Below are positions 35,110 to 45,042 of a DNA stretch of 64,000 nucleotides, piece by piece. The DNA comes from Macrobrachium rosenbergii (Eukaryota; Arthropoda; Malacostraca; Decapoda; Palaemonidae): NCBI RefSeq assembly GCF_040412425.1, contig NC_089756.1:1254998-1318997 (forward strand). Direction: 5' to 3'. A model generated the notes under the pieces. That model searched no databases. It had not been told where the DNA came from and saw only the letters and a program-made list of their open reading frames with translations. Each line of letters opens with the position of its first letter. The first letter of the stretch is position 1. The translations under genes were made by a program, and so were the position numbers.

Positions 35110-38100
35110 AATATTTTCAATAGCTATATCATACCATGGAACGTAAATGGTCTACAGACCAGATTACACCTAAGAGAAATACAATGGTTACTAAAAGAAT
35201 ACGAACCTATGATACCTGTATTATGTTTACAACATGTCAACAAAACAATATCAACAATAGGTAAATATACCTTAGCATCTTCATCTAGAGAGGAAGAAGG
35301 AAATTTAAGTACTGCAATATATGCACATAACAAAGTATATTATAATAACGTACCTGTAAACTTTACTGATCTGCAAATATCGAGTATTAGAATACGAATA
35401 AAAAACGATAATTACATAATTTATAACTTATATAACCAACCTAATAAAAATTACTACATTGATAAACTTAAAGATTTACTTAACAAGAATAAGGAACCTA
35501 CATTAATAGTAGGTGATTTTAATGCTCACAACCCAATATGGGACTGTCATTGTACAAACTCAAATAGAACAGGTAGTAAAATAGAAGAGTTCATGGATTC
35601 AAACGACATGTGCTGTATAAATGATGACAAAATTAGCACATATTTTTCAAAAGCACATGGAACATTTTCCTCAGTAGACTTAACTTTATGTACAACAAGT
35701 ATAGTTGACAGATTTGATTGGAATACAGTTGATGACTTGCACACCAGTGATCATTTCCCAATATTAATTTCCTTATTGCAAAATAATCCTGCAAAACATG
35801 TCCCCCATTATAACATTTAAAAAGCAGATTGGGAGCGATATGAAATGCACACTAGAAATATCCCACCATTTGAATATTTAAGAGACCATAACGAAACTAA
35901 TAAATTTCTTGTTGATTTCATTAAAAATGCAGCTGATAAAGCAATACCAAAGTCAAAACCCCATCCAACAAAACACAAAGTTCCCTGGTGGTCTGATGAG
36001 TTAACAGAATTAATAAATATAAAACACTCAATAGGGAGACAATTAGATAATTTGAATAGAATATAAAACACCCAATAGGGAGACAATTAGATAATTTGAA
36101 TAGAAAGTTCAATAAAATTAATAAAAAATCACTGATATTAGAAAGAACTTTACAAAAAATGACTGTATTATTACTAGAAATTGATACGTTAAAACCTGTT
36201 TATAACAAAATATCTGCAAAATTTAAAAAAGAAGTAATTCAAGGAAGAATCATTTCATGGAGGAAATATGTACAGATCTCTCTAATAATGCTCCCATTCA
36301 AAAAATATGGGAAAAATTCAGGAAAATAAATGGTACCCATGTTAAACTACCTAGACATGCCATATTAAAAGACGGGAAAAGAACACTTGATCCAAAAGAA
36401 ATAAGTAATATATTAGGTGAAAATTTATCAAATGTAAGTAGTGATAAGAATTTAGATGAACACTTCCACACAAAAATAAATAAAATAGAATTAATAACAA
36501 TAAATTTTGAAACAATAGAAGATATATATTATAATAGAAAATTTAGTATGTCAGAGTTGGAATATGCTCTCTGGAACAGTAATAAATCTGCTCCTGGAGT
36601 TGACAATATTTGTTTTGAGATGATCTGCTACTTAGCACCTTTGGCAAAGTCATGCTTGTTAGAGTTTTATAATCATTTATGGCTTTGAAGTTTATTTCCA
36701 GATGCATGGCTTAAAGCTATAATAATTCCTGTCCCCAAACCTGGAAAGGATCCCAGCAGTGTAAATAATTACAGACCAATTTCTTTAACAAGCTGCTTAT
36801 GCAAATTGTTAGAGAAAATGGTAAATGCTCGACTAACATGGCACATTCGAGAAAATAAAATTTTAACTCCCACTCAGTTTGGGTCACAGTGTAACAGATC
36901 TACACTGGATTCTCTTTGTAACTTAGAAGACCATATACGTAGAGGTTTTGAACGAAAACAAATTAATGTAGCTGTCTTTTTTGACATTGAAAAAGCATAC
37001 GATACTACATGGAGGTATGCTATATTAAAAACTTTACAAAACAACAACATCCGTGGACATTTACCTAGGTTTATACAGAACTTTTTGACAAACCGCAATT
37101 TTCAGGTGAGAATTGATGATGACTTGTCTAGAAACATTTTCACTTGAAAATGGTGTTCCACAGGGAAGCATCCTTAGTGGTACATTTTACTTTAGCAATT
37201 AATGATATCAGTAAAAATCTACCTATTAGCATTAAAAGTAAACCTGTACATGGATGATTTTGCCATATATTATTCAGCATCCCGAATAAAACATACAGAA
37301 CGAATCATTAATAAAAGCATAGTAAAAATAGATGAATGGACCTCATCCGTAGGCTTAAAATTTTCCATAGATAAAACTCAAGCAATCATGTTTTATAAAA
37401 ATAAAAAGTGGAAAAAAGGTGAAGAAATAGATTTAAAAATCAGAAACCATACTATACCAATTGGCCAAACAGCAAAATTTTTGGGATTAATATTTGATAC
37501 CAACTTGAACTGGAGAGCCCACATTACATATGTAAAATCTAAAAGTAAAAGAGCATTAAATCTAATTAGAAAACTATCGAACACTACTTGGGGAGCCGAT
37601 AGACATACCCTTATTGTACTGTATAAAGCAACAGTTCTGTCCATCATTGATTATGGAAGCGAATTATATGGCTCAGCATCTGACACAGTGCTGAAAATGT
37701 TAGACCCTGTTCACAATGAAGGCCTTAGAATATGCTCAGGAGCTTTTAGATCATCACCAAAATCATCATTACAAGTTGAATGTAGTGAACTGCCTTTGTC
37801 TCTCCACAGAGAGCTAGTAAGAATGAAAAGTCCTTCAAGAATTCAAACTAGTGATTCTCCAACCAAAAAATTATTTGAATTAAGAGATGTATTTATAAAC
37901 AACCATCCGCCACCTTTCCCAATTAGAGCTAGAAGATTGTTTGAGTCGCTCAATATAAATATACAAGTGCCTTTAATAGTAAAATCACCTCCTCCCTGGA
38001 CAATGAATTAAACGAGAATTTGCACACACCTCAAGTATTTATCAAAAAGTAGCTCATATACACCAGAACACCATAGACAGCATACAGTAGAGCACATAAG

Positions 38101-38935
38101 CCGAAAAGGTCCACATTACGCAATATATACAGATGGATCTAAATCAGAACACGTAGTAGGATATGCTGCAGTGTCCCAAGACAAAACTATCAGTTCTCTC
38201 TTCCTAATAATGCTTCCGTATTTACAGCAGAATTGTATGGAATTGCATCAGCTATATAAATAATTAAAGAATCATCATTCAATAATTTTGTGATTTTCAG
38301 TGACTTGAGAAGGGCTATAGAAGCTATTCAAAGTTACAAATCAAAAAATAATATGGTAAAACAAATTAAATTATATCTCCATAAATTATATAATAATGGA
38401 AAAAATGTAGAAATATGTTGGATCCCTGCGCATGTAGGGATCAAAGGAAGTGAAGATGCAGACAAAGCAGCTAAAGCAGCAACTCACATGACAAGATCAA
38501 ATGTGAATATCCCTGTTACTGATTATGTAACTCACATAAAAATGGGTATCATAAATAAATGACAATATATATGGGATGAAGAACCTGAAAGTAATAAATT
38601 GAAAGAAATAAAACCTAATGTTAAAAAATGGAGTTCATCATATCAGAGAGGGAGACATGCACAAGTAATTTTAACACGTCTCAGAATAGGCCATACTCGT
38701 CTGACACACAGGCAGTTAATGAGCAGTCCACATGGCCCGGCTCCCGAGTGCTCAGAGTGCAGAGTAATAATAACAGTCTGACATGTGTTATGTGATTGTC
38801 CAAAGTATGACCAACAACGAATGTCTACTTTTGGAAATAGGTCAATGAAAGAAATTTTCTCAGAATCTTTTACATTTTCAATCATTCCAATTTTGATGTT
38901 CTTGAAGAACTGTAATCTAATTAATAAAATATAAA
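35110..38935 (+). pseudogene. I-like LINE ORF2: endonuclease-RT-RNase H
   Basis: The endonuclease starts at IIPWNVNGLQTRLH (35128). It has LCLQHVN where active enzymes have a Glu after LQ, then VGDFNAHNPIWD, FSSVDLTLC and TSDHFPI. RT shows KSAPGVDNICFEM, IIIPVPKPGKDPSS, RPISLTSCLCKLLEKM, AVFFDIEKAYDTTW (first catalytic Asp) and LYMDDFAIYYSAS (catalytic box near 37248), then FLGLIFDTNLNW. RNase H follows (YAIYTDGSKSEHVVGYA near 38125; WIPAHVGIKGSEDAD near 38420). A C-terminal RIGHTRLTHRQLM and CSEC...HVLCDCP Cys/His element completes the layout. Stops and shifts include one caused by a 45-bp tandem duplication near 36060. Confidence 0.88.
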
Positions 38936-39282
38936 AATAAGTAAATAATAAAAGCATGAAAACCCTTTTAACATTTGTTGAATTTAAAAAGAGAAAAATT
39001 TTAAAATTTTGCTTAATTTATATTCTGAATTTTAATATACCATTTTAGTATGTATGTAAGGAAGTCTGAGTAAATGTATTTATTGTATGTATGTGTTTCA
39101 GTATGAGAAGATATGCCTATGTGCAGTTTTTAATTTCATTTTAATACATTCATAATTGTACTGAATGATCTGTTGGGTCCTAGCGCTTGGCCTCAGGCCT
39201 TGGACCTAGTATATTTTAATCAAATCCTTCAGACCAGCCCTATGAGAGCTGAAAGTCAGCTCAGTGGTCTGGTTAAACTACT

Positions 39283-39303
39283 TTAATAATAATAATAATA
39301 ATA
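39283..39303 (+). repeat. (TAA)n tail of the I-like LINE
   Basis: Seven or so TAA units directly after the conserved LINE 3' end. LINE-1 sequence resumes at GAGAGACCAAGAGACG. Confidence 0.85.
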
Positions 39304-39638
39304 TACCCGAGAGACCAAGAGACGTATCACTGTTGTTCACAATGACATTCTGAGACACCTTACAAACACTCCTCACTATCACCCCGCCACACAGATATAC
39401 ATACAAAACTGCTTGGATAATTTAAAAATCATTGTTAGGCAGACATTGTCCAGTCTGACCACCCGACTGAGAAACAGCAGCATTTCACTAATACACTTCA
39501 TCCTTAGCAGTGAGGCAAGAAGATCTAAATTGTCGGAAAGATGGGATCATGAGGCATCTTTTCCTTAAATGACTTATTCTCTATTTTTTGCCTTTATGAA
39601 GTGTCATCTGAATCTGTCGTTATTATTATTATTATTAC

Positions 39639-39689
<51 letters not shown>

Positions 39690-39885
39690 GTTATATATTT
39701 CTACATTTCTTGTTATTACAGTATTGGTATTTTCATTTTTTATTATTACTGTGATTAATATCATTGTAGAGTTTTGCTATTTTCAGTTTTCATATTTAGC
39801 CTTCTGGAACTGACTTCTGTAACCACCTAAGGTCCCTAGCTGGAAATTAATCGTCTGCAATGTGTATTTTTAATTGTTATCATTT
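39304..39885 (+). mobile_element. LINE-1 copy 2, right part (3' end)
   Basis: Continues the 31785-32706 copy after the I-like LINE insertion: GACGTATCACTGTTGTTCAC..., then the 3' UTR with an (ATT)n tract at 39620-39690. It is cut at CATTTTTAA by a TTAA element. Copy 1 shows the uninterrupted sequence CATTTTTAATTTTTTC near 31542. Confidence 0.82.
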
Positions 39886-41055
39886 TTAACCCTCAAACGC
39901 CGACTGGACGTATCGTACGTTGACTAAAATTGTCTGTTGGGTCCCAAGTGGACGTACCGTACGTCGACTACAAAAAATTTAAACTTTCGGTCAACTTTGA
40001 CTCGACTGAAATGGTCGAAAAACACAATTGTAATCTAAAACTCTTACATTCTAGTAATATTCAATCATTTACCTTCATTTTGCAACAAATTGGAAGTCTC
40101 TAGCACAATATTTCAATTTATGGTGAATTTTTGAAAAAATTTTTCCTTACGTCCGTGGGGTAACTCCGCCGAAAATTTCATAAATTCTTTCGTCATTTTG
40201 TCGTAATGTTTGCACCGGTTTATATTAGTTGTTACATAAAGTTGTATATATGGAAATGTGCGCAATTTCATGTAGAATACAACAGAAAATAACTCATGGT
40301 TGTAGCTTCTATCAGTTTTGAAATATTTCCATATAAATCACGATAATTGCCAAAATTTCAACCTTTGGTCAACTTTAACTTCGACCGAAATGATCGAAAA
40401 ACGCAATTGTAAGCTAAAACTCTTACATTCTAGTAATATTCAGTCATGTACCTTCATTTTGCAACAAATTGGAAGTCTGTAGCACAATATTTTGATTTAT
40501 GGTGAATTTTTGAAAAAACTTTTCCCTTACGTCCGCACACGGTAACTCTGCTGAACATCTCAGAAATTCTTTCGTCACTTTGTCGTAATGTTTGCACCGT
40601 TTTATATTAGTCGTTGCATAAAATTTTATATATGGAAATGTGCGCAATTTCATGTAGAATACAACAGAAAATAACTCATGGTTGTAGCTGTTATCAGTTT
40701 TGAAATATTTTCATCTAAATCATGATAAGTGCCAAAATTTCAACCTTCGGTCAACTTTAACTCGACCGAAATGATCGAAAAACGCAATTGTAAGCTAAAA
40801 CTCTTACATTCTAGTAATATTCAGTCATGTACTTTCATTTTGCAACAAATTAGAAGTCTGTAGCATAATATTTCGATTTATGGTGAATTTTTGAAAAAAC
40901 TTTTCCCTTACGTCCGCGCGCTGTAACTCTGCCGAACATCTCAGAAATTCTTTCGTCACTTTGTCGTAATGTTTGCACCGGTTTATATTAGTCGTTACAT
41001 AAAGTTTTATAAATGGAAATGTGCGCAATATCATGTAGAATACAACAGAAAATAA
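39886..41055 (-). mobile_element. TTAA-flanked repeat element, 3'-truncated copy
   Basis: Begins TTAA-CCCTCAAACGCCGACTGG, the inverted form of the right end of the elements at 45043 and 56110. It contains about three inverted ~380-bp monomers (marker on this strand GAAATTTTTCxxx, with TTACGTCCG and ATTTCATGTAGAATACAAC). It stops abruptly at AAAATAACTA next to a gag fragment without a second TTAA end. Confidence 0.75.
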
Positions 41056-42661
41056 CTATTGGGTCTGGGTAACTCCCTTAGAAGTAAAAGAGCACCAGAA
41101 TTCTCGTTTCTTCAGTACCCCAAAAGTAACAAGGGCGGAAAGCTCTAGAGAACAATCTCTAACAGCTTTGTCTGCACAGGACAGAACTCCAAGCCCATCC
41201 GAGGTGATATCTGAAGCAAGAGCTTGATGGTCCTCAATTTTCTTGGCCAGTGCACCCACAACCCAATCAAGGAAACTGAGGACTTCAAAAACTTTGATCC
41301 TTCGCTAGATGAACCAGTTCTGCTGGCGAAAACATGATCTTGGCCAATGAAAAAGCAGATCAATGAGAGAAGTCAATTAAACTGGAGAAATCCTCTTGGG
41401 AGGAGGCAGTGACTCCCAAAGAAAGAGCTTCCCCGGTCACATAGGACAAGTACCTCCTGCAAATCAGACGAGAAGGAGGAAAGGCGAAAGATGCTTTACC
41501 CTGCTCTCTTTTGGAAGAAAGCCGGTCTCCTACTTCCTTAAATGATTTATGAGAGGAGGATGAAAGGACCATCTTCAGGAGGCATGTGCTGTCATCCGGC
41601 TGGTTCCTCACTAAGAATGTCGAGGCAGGCAAGGATGGGGCAGCTGGGGTGAAAAAGGAAGGAAAATTCACCATCAAATACTGCAGTAGGGCAGCATATG
41701 CCAAAGGAGAAGGAGGTTCTTGGTCAGTCTCTTCTTCCAGGGAAATCAGAGACAGGTGGCCATCCTGAGCAGGCTTAGGAGTGGAAGGAGCTTTTTTCAG
41801 TAAGCCCATAATTGGCTAACTGTTGCTTACTAGGAACCAGAGCAGGTTCATCAGGGTCCAAAGGCAAAGGAGACGGTGCTGGAGGGCTAACGGGAGGAGG
41901 CATAGGAGACCGACCTCTAAGAGGACAAAAAAGGCTATGGGCGCCCAGGAGCAGGTGCCGGGTGCTCAGAAGCCGGCACTGGGTGCTCAGGATGGGGCGC
42001 CGGGCACTTAGGAGCGGTCGCTGGGTGCTTGGGAGCCAGATGTGGGCACTCTGGACCATAAGCCGGGCACTCTGGTAAGAAGGTCTTGGACTGTCCCAGG
42101 GAGACACAGGTGGGTGCTGATGGACAGGGACAAGTACAGAAGGATCCAAGGAGTAACTGCAAGATGGTCTGGGACTGCTCGGGGTCTGCTTGTACCACTT
42201 AACAGGCAGAGGATGTGGATGCCACCAAGGTCCTTAGAAGGGCACTTAAGGGGTCGAGAAGAGTCCAGGTAACGTTTGCAGCGTTTTCTGTCCACACCGT
42301 AGTCATCTGAACTGCTGGAGGGCAACAGATGGATATCCTTGGACAAGCCTTAGTGGTGGCTGTCTGCCAACACCTGGGAGTTAATGACAGGAACGGCTGA
42401 GAGGGCAGCTACCCATGGGAAAACCCCATCAGCCTTCCTTGAACTTTTGGTGTCTTCTCCCAGGTTTGGGGGAGTAGGACAGGGACCTTGGTCTAGGAGA
42501 ACCAACAGGACAGATAGCAAGACCACCGAGAGACAAGGCCTGTTCAATGTTTTGTGACGTAAGCAACGGTAGTCCGAGTCGCTAGCACTGACTACCTTGC
42601 GAGACGAAAGAAATGTAAACAAAACGTCACTAACATAGACAATTTGTTGTTTACCAGTCAT
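41056..42661 (-). pseudogene. Retroelement gag fragment (probably DIRS-like)
   Basis: The minus-strand coding sequence starts at an ATG at 42661 (MTGKQQIVYVSDVLF). It passes an in-frame stop near 42348, a Ser/Asp segment (LLPSSSSDDYGVD), a Pro-rich heptapeptide repeat region (about 42090-41940), a Pro/Ser region and an aromatic-poor body (HLSLISLEEETDQEPP, DRLSSKREQGKASF). The C-terminal part WVVGALAKKIEDHQALAS, LSCADKAVRDCSLELSALV and GVLKKREFW ends at 41056, where a TTAA element abuts. At least three frameshifts. Composition and the KKR(E/A)F pattern suggest a Gag of a DIRS-like element; this is inference without a search. Confidence 0.55.
41940..42095 (-). repeat. 21-bp degenerate tandem repeat encoding Pro heptapeptides
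   Basis: On the minus strand the units read PECPAYG, PECPHLA, PKHPATA, PKCPAPH, PEHPVPA, SEHPAPA: six units of seven residues. The surrounding gag fragment carries the repeat in one frame only. Confidence 0.7.
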
Positions 42662-43021
42662 GGTAATAAGTTAATTTCCTTAATTTTTGCATCTACACTA
42701 ATTTGCGTACACCAAATAATATTAAGTCGAAACACAGGTTAAGAGATTAATATAAAATACTGAACCAAAACATTTTATTTAGTTACAATATAGTACATAC
42801 CGAAGTACAAGCATGTTTAATATTGTATTAAAAAATGTTTATACATAGTGTTCACATCAAATTACAAGATGGCAGTGCATTGGTTTACTCTACTACATGT
42901 GAATGAAATAATTTATTTATTGTCTTTTACATTCAGCTATTATTTGCTAGTTGAAATTTCTAACTTTCTCTTCTTATTTTATTATCTTTTACATACAGCT
43001 ATTATTTGCTAGTTAAAGTTT
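42662..43021. other. No gene seen
   Basis: AT-rich. A ~65-bp segment containing CAGCTATTATTTGCTAGTT is duplicated at about 42920-43045. Confidence 0.6.
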
Positions 43022-43640
43022 TTAACTTTCTCTTTTATTCAACTTTTTGTTAGCTACAATATAGTTATTTTCTTTGGAACAATAATTATTCAATGAAACG
43101 TTAGAAGCCAATGTTATTAATTTTGCTATTTTTTCTGTACAGTTACCTTCATGACTTATAGGAGCAGCATATTTATTATTTAACCTTTGACCTTTATATG
43201 GGGATTTTACATTCATTGTTGTCCATCAAATGTAATGTAAAAAAATTTTTACATATCCTGCAACTTCTGAATAAAAAGGGAAACACTGATTTCTTCCAAG
43301 AGTTAGTATAGCTTGAATGAGATACTCACTGATTATTTGTAAAGCTAAATGAACACTTTGTTTCTCAAAGTTGGATGAGGAGAATGCTTTTCACAATGGC
43401 AGTTTATAATAATGTTTCAAGAGTAACCCATCTTCTATCTCATGAAGTTTTTTCAGAGCTGAATGGTGCATAATAAATCTCATTTTCTAAAATATGATTT
43501 CCATTAAAGGAGAACTGTGGGAACTTCATTGTTTTATATGTATCCTTCTGGCCAAGCCAATTATTCCTGGTACATCTCAACAAGTGTACTGAATTTCCGC
43601 CTTTATAATCAAAATATGGTTTCAAGTGAGTTTCATCCAT
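43022..43640 (-). pseudogene. P-element/THAP9-like transposase relic
   Basis: Two minus-strand segments resemble the internal part of P-type transposases: VHLLRCTRNNWLGQKDTYK (about 43590), a pattern like the DP-HLLK-RNN motif of the insertion domain, and NVKSPYKGQRLNNKYAAPIS (about 43215). Between them the frame is destroyed by several stops and shifts. No THAP domain or catalytic triad could be placed. The family assignment comes from remembered motif patterns and is tentative. Confidence 0.45.
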
Positions 43641-43988
43641 TGTCAGTACCGCTGTTTTGTCATTGGGTAGTAATGATTTACATTTATTCTTATGTACATC
43701 AGAAAATTTGAGTCATTTTGTTCTGAAGCTGGCGTAAACTGTTTGGAGACACACTCCCAATGGTAGAGTACCTCGGCAGTACAGTATTAGGAATTTCTTA
43801 TCTCTCAAGAGTCTATAACTTTGAGGGGAAAAATTACAAAACAAAGAAGACAATAGTACCAGGTCTGATGAATAATCATATTTATTCAGTCATTAACTGT
43901 AGGTGTTCAGATATGAATTTCAGCAGAGGCAAGTGTTGACTGATCATCTAAAATTATTGCCAAATATGAAATCACTGCTCTTATAAAT
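43641..43988. other. No feature seen
   Basis: AT-rich sequence between the transposase relic and the SINE. No domain or repeat boundary recognised. Confidence 0.6.
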
Positions 43989-44275
43989 GCCCTTTGTTGG
44001 CCAAGTCGATTGAGCTTCAGACTGTCACTCGATGGGCCGGAGTTCAATTCCCGCAGCCCGCGGCCGGCTGATGAAGAGTTAGAGGAATTTATTTCTGGTG
44101 ATAGAAATTCATTTCTCGCTATAATGTGGTTCGGATTCCACAATAAGCTGTAGGTCCCGTTGCTAAGTAACCAGTTGGTTCTTAGCCACATAAAATAAGT
44201 CTAATCCTTCGGGCCAGCCCTAGGAGAGCTGTTAATCAGCTCAGTGGTCTGGTAAAACTAAGGTATACTTAACTT
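43989..44275 (+). mobile_element. tRNA-derived SINE with LINE-like 3' tail
   Basis: The head has an A-box-like TTGGCCAAGTCGATTGAGC and, about 35 nt later, a B-box-like GAGTTCAATTCCC, the split promoter of a tRNA-derived SINE. A unique body follows (GTGGTTCGGATTCCACAATA...). The last 60 bp (44201-44260, AATCCTTCGGGCCAGCCCTA...CAGTGGTCTGGTAAAACTA) match the 3' end of the I-like LINE at 39221-39280. Such SINEs are transcribed by RNA polymerase III and copied by a partner LINE. Confidence 0.78.
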
Positions 44276-45042
44276 TAACTGCTTATATAACAGCAATGCT
44301 ATTGCAGGTTTTAGAAATACACTCAGCAATGTCAGCTCTCTGCAAGTTATTCAATATCTGCTCAATGATATTCGTATCATGAACTTCTGTAGGAATCTTT
44401 AAATCTCCTAAGTCCCGTACTTCAGAAACATGAACAAACTAATGTACTGTGCAGTTAGCCTTCAATGTAGGTAGGGTATTGTGTCGTACAGTATGCTTTT
44501 TCAATTAATCTGTACTCAACTGTTACCTGTGGAAGAGGAAAGATTATCTTTTAATATCTGTACATGTATATATAAGCATTAAAACATAGTAATGCCATGA
44601 GGTTAGGTTAGTTATTTACATCCCTTCTGTTTTGTACCTGTAACCCTAGTTTAATTTTGATTCACCTTAACCAATGTAGGTCCAGTAAGGTTTGTCCCTT
44701 ACCTTTGACTGATGGCAATGGTAAGTTGCTTATTTCCTGATCACTATACTGTACATCCACTTGTGATGAACCTGTAGCTTCTATGTCTGTGCCATTTCCA
44801 AAGCTCTTGCTAAGTCCTGCAATGGAATTCTGTGACATAGGCTACACTGAGAGTTCTGTGACATAGGCTACACTGGGAATTGTTTGACGTAGGCTAGCCT
44901 ATGTTAGATTTGGTTATTTTTCAGAAGACTCCAGCCAACTCCCACATTATAATTTATATTTTTCTTGGGTAAAGCACATCAAAACAAAAAATTTCATCTC
45001 AATACATGACCTTTGCAAATGCCTAATAACAGAGAAAAATCA
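44276..45042. other. No gene seen
   Basis: Contains a short tandem duplication at about 44826-44880 (TTCTGTGACATAGGCTACAC twice). No domain found. Confidence 0.6.

Larger units (their letters stand above)
32707..39303 (+). mobile_element. I-clade-like LINE with RNase H and (TAA)n tail
   Basis: A near-complete 6.6-kb non-LTR element: 5' UTR, ORF1 with CCHC knuckles, ORF2 with endonuclease, RT, RNase H and a C-terminal Cys/His region, and a 3' end in (TAA)n. RNase H plus a TAA tail is typical of the I clade and relatives. It is inserted into LINE-1 copy 2. Flanks CCCTGAGAG (left) and ACCCGAGAG (right) look like a target duplication with one mismatch. Confidence 0.85.

Noticed and set aside
39569..39813. 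Tyr- or Leu-run proteins
   Set aside because: Translation of (ATT)n in the LINE-1 3' UTR; the same at 31287-31478.
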